From: Cryobacterium sp. M96
GTDB taxonomy: Bacteria > Actinomycetota > Actinomycetes > Actinomycetales > Microbacteriaceae
Direction of reading: 5' to 3'
DNA length: 64,000 bases
Assembly (NCBI RefSeq): GCF_002929845.1
Contig: NZ_PJJS01000054.1
Location: forward strand, 206,392-270,391
The notes beneath the pieces are model-generated. The model had not been told where the DNA came from, searched no databases, and was given only the letters and a program-made list of their open reading frames with translations. A program made the translations under genes and the position numbers. Of this stretch, positions 55,179-64,000 are shown piece by piece (within the stretch, counting starts at the first letter, position 1; each line of letters starts with the position of its first letter).

Positions 55179-57761
55179 CTAGTTCTCCAGCACCGTGGCG
55201 AGCACGATGTCAGTGACAGCCAATTCGCTGCCCTCAATAAAAACCAACTCCGAGATGCGGCCAACGGCCCTCAGATCGGCTGCAGCCTGCCTGAGCAGGG
55301 CAATCTCTGCAGCCGTACCGCTAATTACAGCAGAAACAACGGCGGATTTCTGGGATGCCTTGGCATCCGTTTTCGCGCGGCGGATGCCGGTCAGCGCCCG
55401 GCTGCACAGGTCCAGCAGGGCCACGTTGCCGCCCTGCCCTCCGCCGAGCTCGGTCTGAACGGGCCAGGGGGTACGGTGGATGGACCCCTCGTTGGACCAG
55501 GACCAGGCTTCCTCGGTCGCGAACGGCACGAACGGGGCGAAGAGGCGCAGCTGGGTGGCCAGGGCGGTGCGCAGGGCGGCGACGGCCGAAGCCTGGCCGG
55601 CTCCCGCTTCGCCGTACGCGCGCTCTTTGACCAGTTCGAGGTAGTCGTCGCAGAACGTCCAGAAGAAGCTCTCGGTGAGTTCCAGCGCACGTGCGTGGTC
55701 GTAGCCCTCGATCGCGGCGGTGGCGTGGCCGACGACGACGCTGAGCCGAGCGAGCATGCTCTGGTCGAGCGGCTCGGTCACGGGGGCGTCGGCGGCGCCG
55801 TCGAAGGCAAGGATGAACTTTGACGCGTTCAGGATCTTGATCGCCAGGCGACGGCCGATTTTGATCTGGGTCGGGTTCTTGGGGTCGAAGGCCGCGTCGG
55901 TGCCGAGGCGCGACGACGCGGCCCAGTAGCGCACGGCATCCGAACCGTGCTGCTCGAGCATGTCTGCCGGGGTGACCACATTGCCCTTGGACTTGGACAT
56001 CTTCTTACGGTCGGGGTCGACGATGAAGCCGGACAGGGCTGCGTGCTGCCACGGCGAGACGCCGTGTTCCAGCTCGGAGCGCAGCAGGGTGGAGAACAGC
56101 CAGGTGCGGATGATGTCCTGGCCCTGCGGGCGCAGCGAGTACGGGTAGACGAGATCGAACAGTGCGGGGTCGCGCTCCCAGCCGCCCGCCAGCTGCGGGG
56201 TCAGGGAGGAGGTCGCCCAGGTGTCCATCACGTCGACCTCGCCGACGAAGCCGTTCGCCTGGCCGCGCTGCTCGGCGGCAAAGCCCGGGGCGGTGTCGGA
56301 GGACGGGTCGACCGGGAGCGTCTCGCGGGTGGCGACGATGGGCTGGTCGAAGAGCGGGTTCGCGTCGGCATCCAGCGGGTACCAGATCGGCAGCGGAACG
56401 CCGAAGAAGCGCTGGCGGGAGACGAGCCAGTCGCCGGTGAGGCCGTTGACCCAGTTCTCGTAGCGCACACGCATGAACTCCGGGTGCCACTGCAGGTCGG
56501 TACCGTGCGTGAACAGGCGGGCGCGCAGCTCCTCGTCCCGAGCGCCGTTGCGGATATACCACTGACGGGTCGACACGATCTCGAGCGGTTTGTCGCCCTT
56601 CTCGAAGAACTTGACCGGGTGCACGATCGCGCGGGGCTCGCCGATCAGGTCGCCGCCGATGCGGAGCAAGTCGACCACGGCTGCCTTGGCGGAGAAGACG
56701 GTCTTGCCGGCCAGCTGCGCGTACGCGGCCTGTCCGGCCTCGCTTGTGATCGCCTCGGGCGCCTCGGCGATGATGCGGCCGTCAAAGCCCATGATGGCGC
56801 GGTTCGGAAGGTCGAGTTCACGCCACCAGATCACATCGGTGACGTCGCCGAACGTGCAGATCATGGCGATGCCACTGCCCTTGTCCTTCTGCGCGAGGTG
56901 GTGGGCCAGGATCGGCACTTCCACGTCGAAGAGGGGGGTGCGCACGGTCGTGCCGAACAGCGCCTGGTAGCGCTCATCGTCCGGATGCGCCACGAGCGCG
57001 ACACAGGCCGGCAGCAGTTCCGGGCGGGTGGTCTCGATCTCGATGGCGCCGCCATCGGGCTTGGCGAAGGCGACCCGGTGGTAGAACGCCGGCATCTCCT
57101 TGTCTTCGAGCTCGGCCTGGGCGACCGCGGTGCGGAAGGTGACGTCCCAGAGGGTGGGGGCCATGGCCTGGTAGGCCTCACCGCGCTCGACGTTACCGAT
57201 GAAGGCGGACTGGGAGGTGACCAGGGAGTCATTGCCGATCGTGCGGTAGGTCTGGGCCCAGTCGACGCTCAGGCCCAGCATGCGCCAAACGGCCTCGAAC
57301 TGCTTCTCGTCCTCGATGGTGAGGCGCTCGCACAGCTCGATGAAGTTGCGGCGGCTGATCGGCAGCTGGTCGGCGGCTTTGGTGCTTTTGCCGTCTCCGC
57401 CCTCGAACGGGGCGGTGAACTCGGTGGCGTAGGGCAGCGACGGATCGCAGCGCACGCCGTAGTAGTTTTGCACGCGCCGCTCGGTGGGCAGGCCGTTGTC
57501 GTCCCAGCCCATCGGGTAGAAGACGCTCTTGCCGCGCATCCGCTGGAAGCGGGCGATGACATCCGTGTGGGTGTAAGAGAAGACGTGGCCGATGTGCAGG
57601 GAGCCGGAAGCGGTCGGCGGCGGGGTATCGATGGAGAAGATACGCTCCCGCGTGGCCGAGTCACGGTCGAAACGGTAGGTGCCGGCCTCTTCCCACGAGC
57701 CGCCCCACTTGGTTTCGAGGCCTTCAAGGGCCGGTTTTTCCGGAACGTTGGCGGCGGTCAT
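55179..57761 (-). CDS. valS: Valine-tRNA ligase
   Basis: 860-aa class Ia aminoacyl-tRNA synthetase. The HIGH motif is at residues 56-59 in GSLHIGHVFSYTHTD and the KMSKS loop in DRKKMSKSKGNVV. The editing domain insert (TTRPELLPACVALVAHPDDERY) is present, as is the anticodon-binding helical part. ATG 57761 is chosen; nine further codons upstream are not conserved. Divergent from the CDF gene with about 180 bases between. Confidence 0.96.
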   Translation of the reverse strand: MTAANVPEKPALEGLETKWGGSWEEAGTYRFDRDSATRERIFSIDTPPPTASGSLHIGHVFSYTHTDVIARFQRMRGKSVFYPMGWDDNGLPTERRVQNYYGVRCDPSLPYATEFTAPFEGGDGKSTKAADQLPISRRNFIELCERLTIEDEKQFEAVWRMLGLSVDWAQTYRTIGNDSLVTSQSAFIGNVERGEAYQAMAPTLWDVTFRTAVAQAELEDKEMPAFYHRVAFAKPDGGAIEIETTRPELLPACVALVAHPDDERYQALFGTTVRTPLFDVEVPILAHHLAQKDKGSGIAMICTFGDVTDVIWWRELDLPNRAIMGFDGRIIAEAPEAITSEAGQAAYAQLAGKTVFSAKAAVVDLLRIGGDLIGEPRAIVHPVKFFEKGDKPLEIVSTRQWYIRNGARDEELRARLFTHGTDLQWHPEFMRVRYENWVNGLTGDWLVSRQRFFGVPLPIWYPLDADANPLFDQPIVATRETLPVDPSSDTAPGFAAEQRGQANGFVGEVDVMDTWATSSLTPQLAGGWERDPALFDLVYPYSLRPQGQDIIRTWLFSTLLRSELEHGVSPWQHAALSGFIVDPDRKKMSKSKGNVVTPADMLEQHGSDAVRYWAASSRLGTDAAFDPKNPTQIKIGRRLAIKILNASKFILAFDGAADAPVTEPLDQSMLARLSVVVGHATAAIEGYDHARALELTESFFWTFCDDYLELVKERAYGEAGAGQASAVAALRTALATQLRLFAPFVPFATEEAWSWSNEGSIHRTPWPVQTELGGGQGGNVALLDLCSRALTGIRRAKTDAKASQKSAVVSAVISGTAAEIALLRQAAADLRAVGRISELVFIEGSELAVTDIVLATVLEN

Positions 57762-57943
57762 GTTTCTCCGATTCGATCTGTGCGGCACCGTGTCGTTGGT
57801 GAAGTGCCTGAGTATTGGGCCTTATCCAACTTACCGGATGCCCCGTCGTCCGCCGACTCCGGCCGTCACCAGGCTGCCGGAGCGCCTGCAGCGCCCGGCC
57901 GGGCCTCGCCGTGAGTGGCAGGATTGGAGCGGGAAGGGGTGCC

Positions 57944-58582
57944 ATGGATGACCCGGGAACACTGTCCGAGGCCCGTCGCACGGTGCTGCGCCGCACGGTG
58001 CGCTGGATCGTGGGTTTCACGATCGGCTACAACGTGCTCGAGGCCGTCGCCTCGATCGTGGCGGGCGCCGCGGCATCCTCGACCGCCCTGATCGCCTTCG
58101 GCCTGGACTCCGTCATCGAGGTGCTCTCCGCCGCGGTCATCGCGTGGCAGTTCTCCCGTCGCGATCCTGAGCGCTGGCAGAAACCGGCCCTCCGCGCCAT
58201 CGCGATCGCGTTCTTCACCCTCGCCGGGTACGTGATCCTGGCCGCCGGCCTGAGCTTCGCCGGGGTTGTCGAGGCGGCGCCCAGCCCGCTGGGCATCGTC
58301 ATCGCGTGCCTCAGCCTCGTGATCATGCCCGGGGTGGCAGGCGTGGAGCGCCGGACCGGCGCGGAGCTCGGCAGTGCCAGCGTGATCGCCGACGCCCGGC
58401 AGCTGCTGCTCTGCGCGTGGCTGTCCGGGTCGATGCTGCTCGGGTTGGCGGCCAACGCGCTCCTCGGCTGGGCCTGGGCGGACTCGCTCGCCGCCCTCGT
58501 GATCGCCGGGTTCGCGATCAAGGAGGGCATCGAGGCATGGCGCGGCGAGGTAGAGCCGCCGGTGGTGCTGCACGTCAACTAA
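57944..58582 (+). CDS. Cation diffusion facilitator-like transporter
   Basis: 212-aa membrane protein with about six hydrophobic helices. IGYNVLEAVASIVAGAAASSTALIAFGLDSVIEVLSAAVIAW resembles CDF helices 1-2 with an Asp in the metal position (FGLDS) and ALRAIAIAFFTLAGYVILAAGLSF follows. The second metal motif is weak (VIADARQLLLCAWLSG) and there is no His-rich loop. The C-terminal metal-sensing domain of full CDF proteins is missing, so this is a short form. GGGAAGGGG precedes ATG 57944. Metal unknown. Confidence 0.78.
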   Translation: MDDPGTLSEARRTVLRRTVRWIVGFTIGYNVLEAVASIVAGAAASSTALIAFGLDSVIEVLSAAVIAWQFSRRDPERWQKPALRAIAIAFFTLAGYVILAAGLSFAGVVEAAPSPLGIVIACLSLVIMPGVAGVERRTGAELGSASVIADARQLLLCAWLSGSMLLGLAANALLGWAWADSLAALVIAGFAIKEGIEAWRGEVEPPVVLHVN

Positions 58583-58612
58583 AAGGGTGAGCCCCCGTAT
58601 CAGGCGGTGGTC

Positions 58613-58702
58613 TAACCAATTCGACGGAGATTTTGCTCTGGGAGCCGGTTCTCGGGTTTTAAACAAGGCGTTTCGGGCAAAATCTCCGTCGAATTCGTTC
58701 GG
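58613..58702. repeat. Intergenic inverted-repeat element, copy 8
   Basis: Left arm TAACCAATTCGACGGAGATT (58613-58632). Right arm CAAAATCTCCGTCGAATTCG with TTCGG after it, so the GAATTC end is on the right as in copy 4. It lies between convergent CDF and ABC transporter genes. Confidence 0.9.
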
Positions 58703-58720
58703 TACGGAGTTGCTCGAGGG

Positions 58721-60493
58721 TCAAAACCCGATCCGGGGGACCGCGCCGAGCAGGGTCTGCGTGTACGGATGCTCCGGCGCGGCGAAGACCCGGGCCGTTG
58801 CGCCGGTTTCGACGATACGGCCGTCCAGCATTACGGCGACCTGGTCGCTGACGTGCTGGATCACCCCGAGGTCGTGGGAGATGAACAGCAGGCTGAGGCC
58901 CAGGTTCCGCTGCAGCTCGTCGAGGAGGTCGAGCACCTGGGCCTGCACGGTCACGTCGAGGGACGACACGGGCTCGTCGCAGATCAGGATCTGCGGCCCC
59001 GACGCCAGCGCCCGGGCGATGCTCACCCGCTGCCGCTGCCCGCCGGAGAGGGACAGCGGCCGCCGGCCAAGCAGCCCCTGCGGCAGACCCACCGCGTCGA
59101 GCAGCGCCAGCACGCGCAGCCGGTCGGCAGCCGAGGCAGTGGCCGCAGTGGCGGCAGTGGCAGCAGTGGTAGCCGAGGCGGATGCCGCGCCGCGCCCGGT
59201 GCGCCCGCCGCCGACCGCGTCCCGGAGCACCTGCTCGACGCTCAGCCGCGGGTCGAAGGAGCTGAGCGCATCCTGATAGACCGCACCAAGCCGGGGCCGC
59301 AGGAGCCGCCGTTCCTTCTCCGAGGCGGCGCTGAACGGCTGCCCGAGCACCCGCACCTCGCCGGCGTCCGGCCGGGTCAGCGCCAGCGCGAGGCGGGCCG
59401 TCGTGGTTTTACCGGAGCCGGACTCGCCGACGATGCCGAGCGTCGTGCCGCGTTCGAGCCGGAACGAGACCCCGTCGACCGCGAGCTGCTCGGTGCCGTC
59501 GGGCCGGGTGAAGCGCTTGACCAGGCCGGTGGCCTCCAGCACCGTGTTGCGGGGAGCGACAGGGTCGGCACGATCTGAGAGAGCGAGAAAGGGCGCGGCG
59601 GCGGGCGACACCGGGGCCGCGGCCCGCGGGCTGAGGCGCAGCCCGCGCGGCTTGTCGACCGGGATCGCGGCGAGCATCTGCCGGGTGACCGGATGCTCCG
59701 GCCGGGTCAGAATCGCGTGCGCCGGTCCCTGTTCCACGATCCGTCCCTCGCTCAGCACAGCGATCCGGTCGGCGATGCGGCCGACGACGGCCAGGTCGTG
59801 GCTGATCAGCAGGATGCCGGTGCCGGCGAGTTTCAGACCCGTCAGCAGCTCCAGGATTTGTGCCTGCACCGTGACGTCGAGCGCCGTCGTGGGCTCGTCG
59901 GCGATCAGCAGTGGCGGGTCCAGGGCGATCGCGGCCGCGATCAGGGCGCGCTGGCGCTGGCCGCCGGAGAGTTCGCCCGCGCGCTTCCGCACAGAGTTGC
60001 CGGCGTCGGACAGGCCCACCCGGGCCAGCACCTCGAGCACCCGGGCGTGGCGCGCCGCTGCACCGAGGCGGGTGTGCAGCCGCAGCGAGTCGGCGATCTC
60101 CCGGCCCACCGGGCGCAGCGGGTCCAGCGACACCAGGGCATCCTGCAGCACCAGGCCCACGTCGCGGCCGCGCCGCCGGCGCCAGCTCTGCTCGGAGAGT
60201 CCGCGCACGTCGGAGCCTGCGAGGCTCAGCTCGTCGGCGCGCACCCAGGCGTTGTCGCCGGCCAGGCCGAGCAGGCTGCGCGCGGTGACGCTCTTGCCCG
60301 AGCCTGACTCTCCCACCAGGGCCAGGCATTCCCCGGGGGCCACCTCGAACGAGACGCCGTTCAGCACCGGGTCGGTATCATTTTGCGGTCCGAAGCCCAC
60401 GACGAGGTTCTGCACCCGCACGGCCGGGGCAACCCCGCCGTCACCCTCGCCTGGCGCGCCCACCGAAGCGCCCACGCCGCTCTCGTCACTCAC
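58721..60493 (-). CDS. Dipeptide/oligopeptide ABC transporter ATPase, DppD-DppF fusion
   Basis: 590-aa double ATPase. The first half has GESGSGKSVTARSLLG, LSGGQRQRALIAAAIALDPPLLIADEPTTALDVT (DppD-like). The second has GESGSGKTTTARLALALT, LSGGQRQRVSIARALASGPQILICDEPVSSLDVT (DppF-like). In E. coli these are separate genes. The second domain carries an Ala/Thr-rich insert coded by 9-bp DNA repeats. GTG 60493 overlaps the dppC stop by GTGA. With two permeases and a binding protein it makes a complete importer. Confidence 0.93.
   Translation of the reverse strand: MSDESGVGASVGAPGEGDGGVAPAVRVQNLVVGFGPQNDTDPVLNGVSFEVAPGECLALVGESGSGKSVTARSLLGLAGDNAWVRADELSLAGSDVRGLSEQSWRRRRGRDVGLVLQDALVSLDPLRPVGREIADSLRLHTRLGAAARHARVLEVLARVGLSDAGNSVRKRAGELSGGQRQRALIAAAIALDPPLLIADEPTTALDVTVQAQILELLTGLKLAGTGILLISHDLAVVGRIADRIAVLSEGRIVEQGPAHAILTRPEHPVTRQMLAAIPVDKPRGLRLSPRAAAPVSPAAAPFLALSDRADPVAPRNTVLEATGLVKRFTRPDGTEQLAVDGVSFRLERGTTLGIVGESGSGKTTTARLALALTRPDAGEVRVLGQPFSAASEKERRLLRPRLGAVYQDALSSFDPRLSVEQVLRDAVGGGRTGRGAASASATTAATAATAATASAADRLRVLALLDAVGLPQGLLGRRPLSLSGGQRQRVSIARALASGPQILICDEPVSSLDVTVQAQVLDLLDELQRNLGLSLLFISHDLGVIQHVSDQVAVMLDGRIVETGATARVFAAPEHPYTQTLLGAVPRIGF
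59134..59175. repeat. 9-bp tandem repeat inside the fused ATPase gene
   Basis: Units like GCAGTGGCN repeat four to five times (59134-59175), encoding on the minus strand an Ala/Thr-rich run (AATAATAATASA) between the Q-loop region and signature of the second ABC domain. In-frame slippage would change its length without breaking the frame. Confidence 0.75.
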
Positions 60494-61371
60494 GCGCGCC
60501 TCACCCGTCGCTCGATGCCGCGACCGAGCGCCGTGGCCGACACCGCCGTCAGCACGATGAACAGCCCGGGGAAGAAGCTCATCCACCAGGCCGAGCCGAT
60601 GTAGGTGCGCCCGGCGGAGAGCATCGCGCCCCACTCCGCGGCGGGCGGCGCCGAGCCCAGGCCGAGGTAGCTCAGCGCCGACGCCCAGACGATGGCCTGA
60701 CCGATGCCGAGGGTGCCGAGCACGAACAGCGGCGCGAGCGTGTTCGGCAGGATGTGGCGCATCAGGATCTGGACGGGGCTGCGCCCGAGCACGGTCGCCG
60801 CCTCGACGAAGGCCGATGACCGCACCGACAAGAGCTGGCCGCGGATGATGCGGGCGTAGCCGGGAGCGGTCGCCAGGCCCACGGCGATGGTCGCCGTGGC
60901 AACGCCCGGCCCGAAGATCAGGATGAAGAGCAGGGCCAGCAGCAGGCCGGGGAACGCGAACAGCACCTCGAGGAACCGGTTCACGGTGAAGTCCACGACC
61001 GGGCCGAGCATACCGGCCAGGGTGCCGAGCACGAGGCCCAGGCCGAGGCCGATCACGGTGGCGAGGGTGCCGATCAGCAGGGAGCTGCCGGTGCCGTGGC
61101 TGACCCGGGTATAGATGTCCCGGCCGGACTCGTCGGTGCCGAACCAGTGCGCGGGTGAGGGGGTCTGAAACGCGGACAGCGGGTCGATCCCGAGCGGGTC
61201 GCCGGGCGCTACGAGCGCGGGGAACAATGCCGCCGTGACCAGGAACAGCGCGAACAGGCCCGCCAGGACCTCGGCCACGCCGAACCGGCGAATGCGGGGC
61301 GCGCGCGGCGACTGGGGCGCGCCGGTGCGCGGCGACCGGCCCAGCCCGGCCTGGATCTCGAGGTCGCTCAT
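60490..61371 (-). CDS. Dipeptide ABC transporter permease, DppC-like
   Basis: 293-aa membrane protein with six helices. The binding-protein-dependent transport signature sits in LLIGTLATVIGLGLGLVLGTLAGM and EAATVLGRSPVQILMRHILPNTLAPLFV, where the EAA motif contacts the ATPases. HWFGTDESGRDIYTRVSHGTG is the DppC N-terminal hallmark. Overlaps dppB by ATGA and the ATPase gene by GTGA, so the operon is translationally coupled. Confidence 0.92.
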   Translation of the reverse strand: MSDLEIQAGLGRSPRTGAPQSPRAPRIRRFGVAEVLAGLFALFLVTAALFPALVAPGDPLGIDPLSAFQTPSPAHWFGTDESGRDIYTRVSHGTGSSLLIGTLATVIGLGLGLVLGTLAGMLGPVVDFTVNRFLEVLFAFPGLLLALLFILIFGPGVATATIAVGLATAPGYARIIRGQLLSVRSSAFVEAATVLGRSPVQILMRHILPNTLAPLFVLGTLGIGQAIVWASALSYLGLGSAPPAAEWGAMLSAGRTYIGSAWWMSFFPGLFIVLTAVSATALGRGIERRVRRA

Positions 61372-62312
61372 CGTGCCCGCAGCCTCGGGTCGGCGATGCG
61401 CTGGGCCAAATCGGTGAACAGGGTCATCAGGATGTACCCGACGGCCACGATCAGCACAGCACCAACCACGACCGGCACGTCGCGCACGGTCACCGCGTTC
61501 AGAAGCGTGCGGCCGAGGCCCGGCCGGGCGAAGATGGTCTCGACCACCACTGCCCCGCTGATCAGGGAGCCGAATGCCCAGCCGGAGAGGCTGATCGCCG
61601 GCAGTGACGCGTGCCGGATCACGTGCACCCAGCGCACCCCGCGTTCGCTCTCGCCCCGGGCGCGGGCGGAGAGCACGAATGGGGATTCCAGCGCGGTGAG
61701 CAGGGACTCCCGCATGATCTGGCCAAGGAACCCGGCCAGCGGCACGGCGAGGGTGAGCACCGGCAGCACCAGCCCGGAAACCCCGGAGGTACTGATCGGC
61801 GGCAGCCAGCCCAGCCAGACGCTGAACAACACGATCAGCGCCGTCGCGAGCCAGAAGTGAGGGAGCGCGGCAGCCACGATCTCCAGACCGGAGCCCAGGT
61901 ACCAGGCGACGCGCCCGCCGCGGGTCGACCAGGTGGCCAGCCCGAGGGCGAGCAGCCAGGCCACAGCGAGGGCGAGCACGGCCAGCAGCAGGGTGCCGCC
62001 GAGCTGGCCGACCAGGAGCGGGGCGACGTCCTGGTCCAGTGAGTAGGAGCGGCCAAGATCCCCGGTGGCCAGGCGAGCCAACTGTGCCAGGTACTGCACG
62101 AGCACGGGCTGGTCGAGCCCGTATTCCGCCCGCACCGCGGCGAGCGCCTCCGGGGAGGTCTGCGAGCCGGGGCCACCCAGGATGGCCTCGGCCGGGTCTC
62201 CGGGAATCAGACGGATGGCGAAAAAGGTGAGCGTGGCCACCATCCAGAGCACCAGCACCGCCCCTCCCAGGCGGGCCAGGACGACCCGGGCTGCCCGCGC
62301 TACTTCAGCCAC
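61368..62312 (-). CDS. Dipeptide ABC transporter permease, DppB-like
   Basis: 314-aa permease with six helices. VLWMVATLTFFAIRLIPGDPAEAILGGPGSQ and LDQPVLVQYLAQLARLATGDLGRSYSL form the DppB N-terminus, and SLLTALESPFVLSARARGESERGVRWVHVIRHASLPAISL is the EAA-type loop. It starts with GTG, overlapping the binding-protein stop by 13 bases. Works with the DppC-like subunit below. Confidence 0.92.
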   Translation of the reverse strand: MAEVARAARVVLARLGGAVLVLWMVATLTFFAIRLIPGDPAEAILGGPGSQTSPEALAAVRAEYGLDQPVLVQYLAQLARLATGDLGRSYSLDQDVAPLLVGQLGGTLLLAVLALAVAWLLALGLATWSTRGGRVAWYLGSGLEIVAAALPHFWLATALIVLFSVWLGWLPPISTSGVSGLVLPVLTLAVPLAGFLGQIMRESLLTALESPFVLSARARGESERGVRWVHVIRHASLPAISLSGWAFGSLISGAVVVETIFARPGLGRTLLNAVTVRDVPVVVGAVLIVAVGYILMTLFTDLAQRIADPRLRAR

Positions 62313-63955
62313 GCATCGTAGAACGTGGGCGTCGACACGGTCGGCAGCGCCCGCGCGCCCACCACATCGGTGCCGAGCAGGTAGTGGTTCTGCTGGTCGA
62401 AGAGCGGCAGGATGTAGAAGCCCGCGAGCACCTGGCTCTGCGCGTCGGCGTAGAGGGCGGCGCGTTCATCGGCATCCGTCACCTGGCCGGCCTGGGTGAG
62501 TAGGGCGTCGATGGCCGGGTCGTTCACCTGGGCGTGGTTGGCGAAGTAGCCGCTGGGTGCCGGGGTGATCCCGTCGGAGTGGAAGAGGATGCGCAGAACG
62601 TCGGGTCCGACCTTCGTGTACGGCGCGCTGACGGCGTCGTAGTCGTTCTCGCCCAGCGCGGTGTACCAACTGGAGAGGTCCATCGGGCTGAGCAGAACCT
62701 CGAAGCCGGTCTTCTTCGCGGTGGCCTGGATCTGCTCGAACAGGGACTGCTCCGCCGGAATGGACTGGTTCGTACTCACCGGGAAGTCGACCGTGAGGCG
62801 CTCGCCGTCTTTCACCCGGTAACCGTTGGAATCACGCTCGGTCCAGCCGGCGGAATCGAGGAGGTCCGAGGCGGCCTCGGGGTCGTACGCGAACAGGTCC
62901 GGGCCCGACACGGCGAGGGGTTCGACGCTGGAGAGGGCGGAGTAGGAGCGCTCGGCCGTGCCCCGGAAGAGGCTGGTGACGGCGTCGTCGACATTCGCCG
63001 AGCGGATGAACGCCTCCCGCACGAGCGGGTCGTTGAAGGGCGCGCGGCCGGAGTTCAGTTCGATTCGGTTCGAGGCACCCGGGCGAGGGGCGTCGAGGTG
63101 CACGATGGTGTCGCTCTTCTCGGCCTGCACGATGGTGTCGGGCTGGGCGTTGTCGATCACGTCGGCGTCGCCGGACTGCAGAGCCGCGTAGCGGGACGCG
63201 GAGTCGGGGATGAAGCGCCAGACGATGGAGTCGAGGTAGGCAGGCCCGGTGTGCGCGGCATCCGCGGGCGGGGAGTTGTACTTCTCGTTCCGCACCAGGG
63301 TGATCGATTCCTGCTGTACCCACTTCTCGACCTGGAAGGGGCCGGTGCCGACCGGGGAGGCGCAGTTCTCGTCCTGGCTCCGGGCCAGCGCGGTGGGCGA
63401 TTCGATCGCCAGCCACGGCTGTGACAGGGATTCGAGCAGGGCGCTGTCGGGTTCGCTGAGCGTAAGGCGCACAACGTTGGTGGAGACCGCGTCGGTGCCG
63501 GTGACCTTCCCCAGAGCGAGGTAGCCGGTCGACGAGGCCGTTTCCGGGTCTTGGATGTGCGCGATATTCGCCTGCACGGCGGCGGCGTCGAGCGGGGTGC
63601 CGTCGGTGAAACTCACGCCGGCGGCGAGCGTGAAGTCCCAGGCCAGCCCGTCGGCGCTCTCGGTCCACGAATCTGCCAGCCAGGGGATGATCTCACCGTC
63701 CGCGTTGCGGGATACAAGCGACTCAAGGTACTGCGTGCTGACCAGGGCCTGCGGATAGTTGCCGCCCACGTGCGGGTCCAGGCAGGTGGGCTCGGCGTCG
63801 CCGGATGCGTAGGTCAACGTGCCGCCGGTGAGAGGCCGGGTGGCTTCGGGGGACTCAGCGGTGGCGCAGCCGGTGAGCAGGATGCCGGTGGCGGCGAGGC
63901 CGACCAGCCCGGTCAGGGTGCGCGCTGTGCGATGGGTGTACCCCGAAGTGTGCAT
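62300..63955 (-). CDS. Peptide/nickel-type ABC transporter substrate-binding lipoprotein (family 5)
   Basis: 551-aa exported protein. Signal and lipobox MHTSGYTHRTARTLTGLVGLAATGILLTGCATAES. The mature part is a family 5 extracellular binding protein: DPHVGGNYPQALVSTQYLESLVSRN, WDFTLAAGVSFTDGTPLDAAAVQANIAHI, GTGPFQVEKWVQQESITLVRNEKYN and LNSGRAPFNDPLVREAFIRSANVDDAV. ATG 63955 is fixed by the signal; GAAAGAG stands upstream. It is the first gene of the minus-strand importer operon. Peptide is the likely cargo; nickel or sugars cannot be excluded. Confidence 0.92.
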   Translation of the reverse strand: MHTSGYTHRTARTLTGLVGLAATGILLTGCATAESPEATRPLTGGTLTYASGDAEPTCLDPHVGGNYPQALVSTQYLESLVSRNADGEIIPWLADSWTESADGLAWDFTLAAGVSFTDGTPLDAAAVQANIAHIQDPETASSTGYLALGKVTGTDAVSTNVVRLTLSEPDSALLESLSQPWLAIESPTALARSQDENCASPVGTGPFQVEKWVQQESITLVRNEKYNSPPADAAHTGPAYLDSIVWRFIPDSASRYAALQSGDADVIDNAQPDTIVQAEKSDTIVHLDAPRPGASNRIELNSGRAPFNDPLVREAFIRSANVDDAVTSLFRGTAERSYSALSSVEPLAVSGPDLFAYDPEAASDLLDSAGWTERDSNGYRVKDGERLTVDFPVSTNQSIPAEQSLFEQIQATAKKTGFEVLLSPMDLSSWYTALGENDYDAVSAPYTKVGPDVLRILFHSDGITPAPSGYFANHAQVNDPAIDALLTQAGQVTDADERAALYADAQSQVLAGFYILPLFDQQNHYLLGTDVVGARALPTVSTPTFYDAWLK

Positions 63956-64000
63956 TATGGGTCTCTTTCCGCGGCGCCCGATGGGCCGAGTGTGCACCTG

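Overview
The window is high-GC actinobacterial DNA. Gene content and order fit a member of the Microbacteriaceae; the genus is not established. Signs are the two clpP genes beside tig and clpX, a mycothiol-type DsbA homologue, a group II truncated haemoglobin, PaiB, an Rv2477c-like EttA, short or absent leaders with TAGGNT -10 boxes, and many GTG/TTG starts. From memory of the Mycobacterium tuberculosis map, several genes follow the conserved Rv2448c-Rv2478c neighbourhood (valS, clpX, clpP2, clpP1, tig, DNA glycosylase, rpiB, Rv2466c, pepN, glbO, Rv2475c-like thioesterase, ettA, ssb-like). Lineage-specific genes are inserted between them.

Layout. 1-3.5 kb: a YkoE-YkoD-YkoC type ECF vitamin transporter, truncated at the left edge, and a small P-loop kinase. 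3.6-12.4 kb: small housekeeping genes, including a penicillin-binding-type protein that lacks catalytic motifs, a zincin, an orphan amino-acid binding lipoprotein, tRNA-His, orn, tRNA-Arg, nadE, an EamA exporter, an aldo/keto reductase and msrA. 12.5-19.5 kb: an ssb paralogue, ettA, two thioesterases, a Rieske protein and a nitronate monooxygenase. 19.5-25.6 kb: a putrescine/GABA catabolic cassette (PucR regulator, gabT, gabD, putrescine oxidase) with a palindromic operator between pucR and gabT. 25.7-37.5 kb: glbO, mscS, pepN, an acetyltransferase, an unusual zinc-ribbon SDR, an MFS symporter, a DsbA-like protein, rpiB and nei. 37.5-43 kb: paiB, an amidohydrolase, a two-component system and ldh. 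43-48 kb: tRNA-Gly, tRNA-Pro, tig, clpP1, clpP2 and clpX, followed by a decayed benE transporter gene. 48.7-64 kb: an M3 oligopeptidase, a methyltransferase/AMP-ligase/thiolase group, valS, a CDF transporter and a complete dipeptide-type ABC importer on the minus strand.

The strongest unexplained signal is a family of eight short intergenic elements of about 85-90 bp (at 12.49, 18.30, 27.54, 30.72, 31.73, 44.90, 48.58 and 58.61 kb). Each has long, nearly invariant terminal inverted repeats (core AATTCGACGGAGATTTT) around a divergent centre of about 40 bp. They sit only between genes, supply the C-terminus of one protein and may supply part of a promoter for another. Three of the eight have a tandem repeat directly beside them. 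They look like a small non-autonomous mobile or REP/MITE-like family, or a recurrent RNA hairpin, that I cannot match to a named class.

Starts were moved inward from the longest possible reading frame wherever a Shine-Dalgarno sequence, signal peptide or family length decided it. All functional calls come from reading motifs by eye; no database search was run.
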